From the NCBI GenBank assembly GCA_028065725.1, contig JAPTVL010000275.1, forward strand, positions 3,585 to 67,584: a DNA stretch of 64,000 nt. Reading direction: 5' to 3'. How positions within the stretch are numbered: the first letter of the stretch is position 1; every line of letters begins with the position of its first letter. This DNA comes from Betaproteobacteria bacterium. GTDB lineage: Bacteria; Pseudomonadota; Gammaproteobacteria; Burkholderiales; Rhodocyclaceae. Below the pieces are notes generated by a model, which saw nothing but the letters and a program-made list of their open reading frames with translations, had not been told where the DNA came from and ran no database searches. Shown here piece after piece: positions 61,165 to 64,000 of this stretch. Position numbers and translations under genes: made by a program.

Positions 61165-61617
61165 TTACTTGGCGGGCATCGACCCCATGGCCTGATCGCG
61201 CTGCATCATCTGCTCCATCATCAATTGCATCATGTCCATGCGCTTCTCCATCATTTCGTGGTGCTGCATCATGTCGCCCCCCATCATGGCGCCTTTCTTG
61301 TCGCCCATCTTCATGCCGCCATGCTCGCCTCCACCCATCATCATCGGGCCACCCATGCCGCGCATCATCTCCATGTTTTCCATCATCGCCTGCATGTGCG
61401 CCTGCATCAGCTTCTGGCGTTCCGCCGGATCCGTCGTCTTGTGGATCTTGTCCATCTGCGCCTGCATCGCCTTCATTTTTTCCTGCATCTTGGGCATTTG
61501 CTTGCCCATGTCCATGCTCATCGCCGGCTTGGCCGGTGCGACTTTGTCCTGAGCCGCCAGGATAGGCATCGACAGGGTGGAACCAACGATTGCAGCAACA
61601 AGTATTGAGGTCTTCAT
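61165..61617 (-). CDS. Met- and His-rich periplasmic metal-binding protein
   Basis: A 150-aa exported protein with a signal peptide (SILVAAIVGSTLSMPILAA). The mature chain has around 40 methionines, for example MQAMMENMEMMRGMGG and MMQHHEMMEKRMDMMQLMM, with His inserted; it should bind Cu+ or Ag+ and buffer the periplasm. It is related in style, not proven in family, to CopK/SilF/PcoE proteins. A ribosome site (AAGGAAT) precedes the ATG. It follows the cytochrome and precedes the copA pair. Confidence 0.75.
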   Translation of the reverse strand: MKTSILVAAIVGSTLSMPILAAQDKVAPAKPAMSMDMGKQMPKMQEKMKAMQAQMDKIHKTTDPAERQKLMQAHMQAMMENMEMMRGMGGPMMMGGGEHGGMKMGDKKGAMMGGDMMQHHEMMEKRMDMMQLMMEQMMQRDQAMGSMPAK

Positions 61618-61878
61618 AGTGGTATTCCTTCAGGGTTGAATAACGTGATGCCAACATTCCTGGCGACTGCCAATCGCCAAGGCTTGCGCCATCGGCCTCG
61701 GTTCTCACTGACGGAGTCCGTATGGCCAATTGCGAGAGTCTCTTTTAGATGCAAGTTCAATCTCGGTCTGTACGCTGCCGCACAAGGCGGTTCCATGGCT
61801 TGTTGTCGCGCCTGGCGCAGGGCATTGGTGCGAGTGTTCATGTCGGTGCCGGGAGTCCGCTTCGCTCACGGCTACGCC

Positions 61879-62295
61879 TTAGCGAATACCTGCTTTTCTC
61901 TGCTCGGCGCGCACATGGGCCGTTATGTGCGCCACGTCATCGGGCGTGACCTGGGGCACCGGCGCCATGTCGCCAAACTGCCAGTGATGGGCGCGCACGC
62001 CGTTCTTGACCGCGAGTTGAAACGCGATGTCGGCGTGGTGCGACGGCTCATAGATACGATGCAGGAGCGGCGGCCCCTTTTCCGACCCTTGCAGCGCAAC
62101 GCCGTGGCACGAAGCGCAGTGCGTTCCGAATAGCTTCTTGCCGACTGCCGGATTGGGCACCAGACCAGGGCTGGGCTTGGGTATCTGCCAGCCCTGGGCC
62201 TGTACCGAAAGGCTGGGCAGGCTGAAGGCCGCGATCAGTCCTGCCACGCGCAAACGCCTACGAACTTTCCCCACTGCTCCCTCCCGCCTTGCCAT
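61879..62295 (-). CDS. Class I c-type cytochrome
   Basis: A 138-aa exported monohaem cytochrome. After a signal (LIAAFSLPSLSVQA) it has the haem motif GTHCASCHGVALQGSEKGPP with CxxCH and a distal Met in QFGDMAPVPQVTPDDVAHIT. The ATG chosen at 62295 gives a proper signal; upstream ATGs at 62310 and 62304 are possible. It overlaps the DUF2933 gene. In copper clusters such cytochromes may accept electrons from cuprous ion oxidation; here that is inference. Confidence 0.82.
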   Translation of the reverse strand: MARREGAVGKVRRRLRVAGLIAAFSLPSLSVQAQGWQIPKPSPGLVPNPAVGKKLFGTHCASCHGVALQGSEKGPPLLHRIYEPSHHADIAFQLAVKNGVRAHHWQFGDMAPVPQVTPDDVAHITAHVRAEQRKAGIR

Positions 62296-62494
62296 GTCCG
62301 CCATGCCCACCGTGACCGAAGAAATGCATCAGCGGGCACAGCAGAAGCAATAGATAGACCCATCTTCCTGTCAGATGCTCCCAATGCTCACGAATCACGA
62401 AGAAAAGCACGACGACTGCGATCATGGCAATGACGACACTCCCTCGGGATCGATACCACGGCTCGGGATGGTGGTGGCTGGTTTCTGGATTCAC
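62258..62494 (-). CDS. DUF2933-family small membrane protein
   Basis: A 78-aa protein with one or two helices (VVIAMIAVVVLFFVI and WVYLLLLLCPLMHFF) and a His/Gly-rich end (GHGGHGGHGKAGG). The CPLMHFFGH(G) pattern is the mark of DUF2933, which occurs next to copper and silver pumps. GAAGGAAAAT precedes the ATG. Start of the cytochrome gene lies inside its 3' end. Confidence 0.8.
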   Translation of the reverse strand: MNPETSHHHPEPWYRSRGSVVIAMIAVVVLFFVIREHWEHLTGRWVYLLLLLCPLMHFFGHGGHGGHGKAGGSSGESS

Positions 62495-62650
62495 GATTTT
62501 CCTTCTCGTGTTTGATTACTGCCGGGAGGCGGGGCGGAACAGCAGGCCGCGGGTTTCGCCGTGGCGTGTGCCTTGGCGTTTTCCTCGCGCCAAGCGCGAA
62601 ATGCCATCCGCCAGCGGCGGATAGCATTTCGTATTTGCTGCCGGAAAAGT

Positions 62651-62779
62651 TCAGTGGGAATGGCCACCGCTTGATCCGCTGCTGGAGCCGCTCCCGGAAT
62701 ATCCACCGCCGCCAGTGGTGCAGCCACCGAGCAATACCGCAAACAGCGCCGCGGCAACAATCCACATCTTCTTCGACAT
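62651..62779 (-). CDS. Short Gly/Ser-rich lipoprotein
   Basis: A 42-aa product: a signal segment (KKMWIVAAALFAVLLGGC) with lipobox LGGC at residues 17-20, then a Gly/Ser tail (GGGGYSGSGSSSGSSGG) ending in HSH. AGGAGAAG stands before the ATG. It is the first gene of the copper group, right behind a dyad. The His pair at the end could bind metal. Family unknown; very short genes of this kind are easily missed. Confidence 0.65.
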   Translation of the reverse strand: MSKKMWIVAAALFAVLLGGCTTGGGGYSGSGSSSGSSGGHSH

Positions 62780-62808
62780 CACCTTCTCCTAGCGTTGAAA
62801 ACCATGGG

Positions 62809-62836
62809 ATACCTCCCTCTCCGAGAATCGAGGTAT
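62809..62836 (-). promoter_or_regulatory. Dyad upstream of the copper cluster
   Basis: ATACCTC and GAGGTAT form a 7-bp dyad with 14 bases between, 30 bp before the lipoprotein gene. Spacing resembles operators of metal-responsive regulators (MerR/CueR type), though no regulator gene is in view. Confidence 0.45.
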
Positions 62837-63062
62837 GTATCAAACACAAACCATCTGTGTGGCTTGATTCGGAAGAAACCCAGATCAAGCGCTGCCATTG
62901 TCGGCCGACGATGCTGACCGAAGGATTGCGCGAAGATTACAAAGTTGACTGGACAATGTAATTCAAAAGACGGGATCGATCCGAAGACAACAGCATCTCA
63001 GGTCGCGACCGGGCCACGACACGGGTATGATCGTAGCGAAGACAAGAGACAGCGTAACGTCA

Positions 63063-63901
63063 TGAACACGAAATCCTTCCGCACGAAGTGGGCGCTCGGC
63101 ATCCTGCTACTGGTGACGGCGTTCATTGCGTCGCAGTTGACCTACCGAAACAGCATCACCCGGCTGTACGACCACCTGGTGGTCGCCGCGCACATCACCG
63201 AGCAGATGCACGCTTCCGAGAGGTTCCACTCGGCGATGCATCTGATGCTGATTGCCGCAACTGGCTATGCCGAAACCGGTAACGACGCCTTCCGTACCGA
63301 GTTCACCCGGCAGCAGGAGATCGCGCGCTCCTCCCTTGCCACGCTGGCGACCCAGCCTCATGGCGAGTCCGCGCACGCACCGGACACCGGCGACATGGAG
63401 ACGAACTTTGCCACCTACAGACAAGCGCTGGTCGGCGTGGTGGCAGCCCGTAACCGGGGAACCGGGAGCGAAGAGCGCGCGCTGGCCCGCTCGCGCGAGC
63501 TCTTCGATACCACCTTTGCTCACTACTATGCCGGATTGCACCAGCGACACGAAGCCGACCTGAACTTGGCGCAGGCGTCGGCACAGCGCATCCGGTTCTG
63601 GACCAGTACGTTCTTCTACACACAACTCGGTCTCGCCGTACTCTTAGGCGTGCTTGGCCTGGTTTACCTCGAACGCATCGCCCGCACTTTTCTGGCGGTC
63701 GCAGAGCGCCTCGCGGTTACCGACGGGCTCACGGGGGTGTTCAACCGCCGCTATCTCGACACCACCTTGGACGAAGAACTGAGCCGCGCCGAACGACACG
63801 GACGCCCACTGACCATCGCGATGATCGACATCGACCATTTCAAGCGTTTCAACGATGCCCACGGCCACCAGGCCGTAAGCGTCGCCCCAAGGCCGCATTG
63901 A
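63063..63901 (+). pseudogene. Membrane GGDEF protein, truncated inside the cyclase domain
   Basis: About 270 residues remain. A first membrane helix (ALGILLLVTAFIASQLTY), a helical periplasmic sensor region of about 150 residues, and a second helix (LGLAVLLGVLGLVYL) lead into a diguanylate cyclase domain: LAVTDGLTGVFNRRYLDTTL, then MIDIDHFKRFNDAHGHQA. At that point, before the GGDEF loop, the sequence changes to foreign DNA (position about 63875) and ends after seven residues (VSVAPRPH). The product cannot make c-di-GMP. Confidence 0.8.
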
Positions 63902-64000
63902 CAATCAGAACTTGATTTCGCTGAGGAGGGCGTTGGTGTCGGAGGGATTGAAGGCAGTCGGGTCGAACTGTCCGCCGCACCAATCGAGCATATCCTGATG
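63875..64000. mobile_element. End of a mobile element cutting the GGDEF gene (partial)
   Basis: The junction begins GTAAGCGTCGCCCC. IS66-family ends often start with GTAA, so this may be such an element, but the other end is outside the window. It carries the end of a pRiA4b ORF-3-like gene on the minus strand. Confidence 0.55.
63905..64000 (-). CDS. pRiA4b ORF-3-like protein, C-terminal end (partial)
   Basis: The 31 visible residues read HQDMLDWCGGQFDPTAFNPS then DTNALLSEIKF. The W-x-G-x-x-FDPxxF pattern near the end is the usual C-terminus of proteins similar to ORF-3 of plasmid pRiA4b, which are carried by insertion elements and plasmids. The start is outside the window, so length and frame integrity cannot be judged. 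Confidence 0.6.
   Translation of the reverse strand, partial: HQDMLDWCGGQFDPTAFNPSDTNALLSEIKF

Noticed and set aside
62491..62650. A further small gene between the lipoprotein and DUF2933 genes (38-aa frame ending CCSAPPPG...)
   Set aside because: No ribosome site, two frames are open with different products; not supported enough to list.

Overview
The window is GC-rich, gene-dense chromosomal DNA from a Gram-negative proteobacterium, most likely a betaproteobacterium of the Rhodocyclales type. That placement is an inference from the mixed Cbi/Cob cobalamin operon, the CheB/GGDEF-EAL signalling proteins, a TonB siderophore receptor and the gene styles; no rRNA or other phylogenetic marker is present. 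Core-like blocks alternate with accessory DNA full of transposons, integrases and broken genes.

Layout. (1) 1-4000: 3' part of a CheB methylesterase gene, then a six-domain response regulator (REC-GAF-PAS-GAF-GGDEF-EAL) whose GGDEF motif is degenerate but whose EAL domain looks intact. (2) 4178-16492: cobalamin block. A B12 riboswitch precedes a tightly overlapping operon: CbiM-like permease, cbiF, cbiX, cbiC, cbiD, cbiET, cbiL, cbiG split into two genes, cbiH, cobO and cbiA. On the other strand a second B12 riboswitch precedes bluB, and the 3' two thirds of btuF follow. (3) 16493-19657: a 3.17-kb Tn3-family element carrying only a transposase. It joins truncated btuF to a truncated tyrosine integrase and has no target duplication. 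(4) 20204-25712: an array of small hairpins upstream of that integrase, decayed DNA, and a 1468-aa SF1 helicase with a nuclease-like segment and zinc finger (possible defence gene). (5) 25919-30895: HU, then a TAT-exported molybdoenzyme, a four-cluster ferredoxin and a TorD chaperone, read as arrA-arrB-arrD (respiratory arsenate reductase) because ArrA active-site residues are conserved. (6) 31227-46330: remains of an integrative or plasmid-like element: FKBP isomerase, xseB, a broken xseA fused against a broken sir2, a decayed dnaB piece, an intact integrase with a long upstream hairpin array, ParM/ParR-like partition genes, a membrane-anchored double AAA+ ATPase with a small membrane partner, a secreted thermonuclease, and SOS-box-controlled umuDC. 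(7) 46583-50283: Fur-box-like site, TonB siderophore receptor, DUF4198 and PepSY proteins. (8) 50882-57001: type III restriction-modification pair followed by an IS5-family insertion. (9) 56959-62836: a DUF2934 protein, a PAS protein, and a copper-handling cluster (CopA ATPase, membrane protein, Met-rich protein, cytochrome c, DUF2933 protein and a 42-aa lipoprotein). (10) 63063-64000: a GGDEF gene cut inside its domain by another mobile element whose pRiA4b ORF-3-like gene runs off the window.

The most unusual signal is non-coding. Two related tyrosine-integrase genes, 15 kb apart, are each preceded on their coding strand by a run of short hairpins, many with four-base loops (20204-20383 and 35565-36163). 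I know no named element that explains this.
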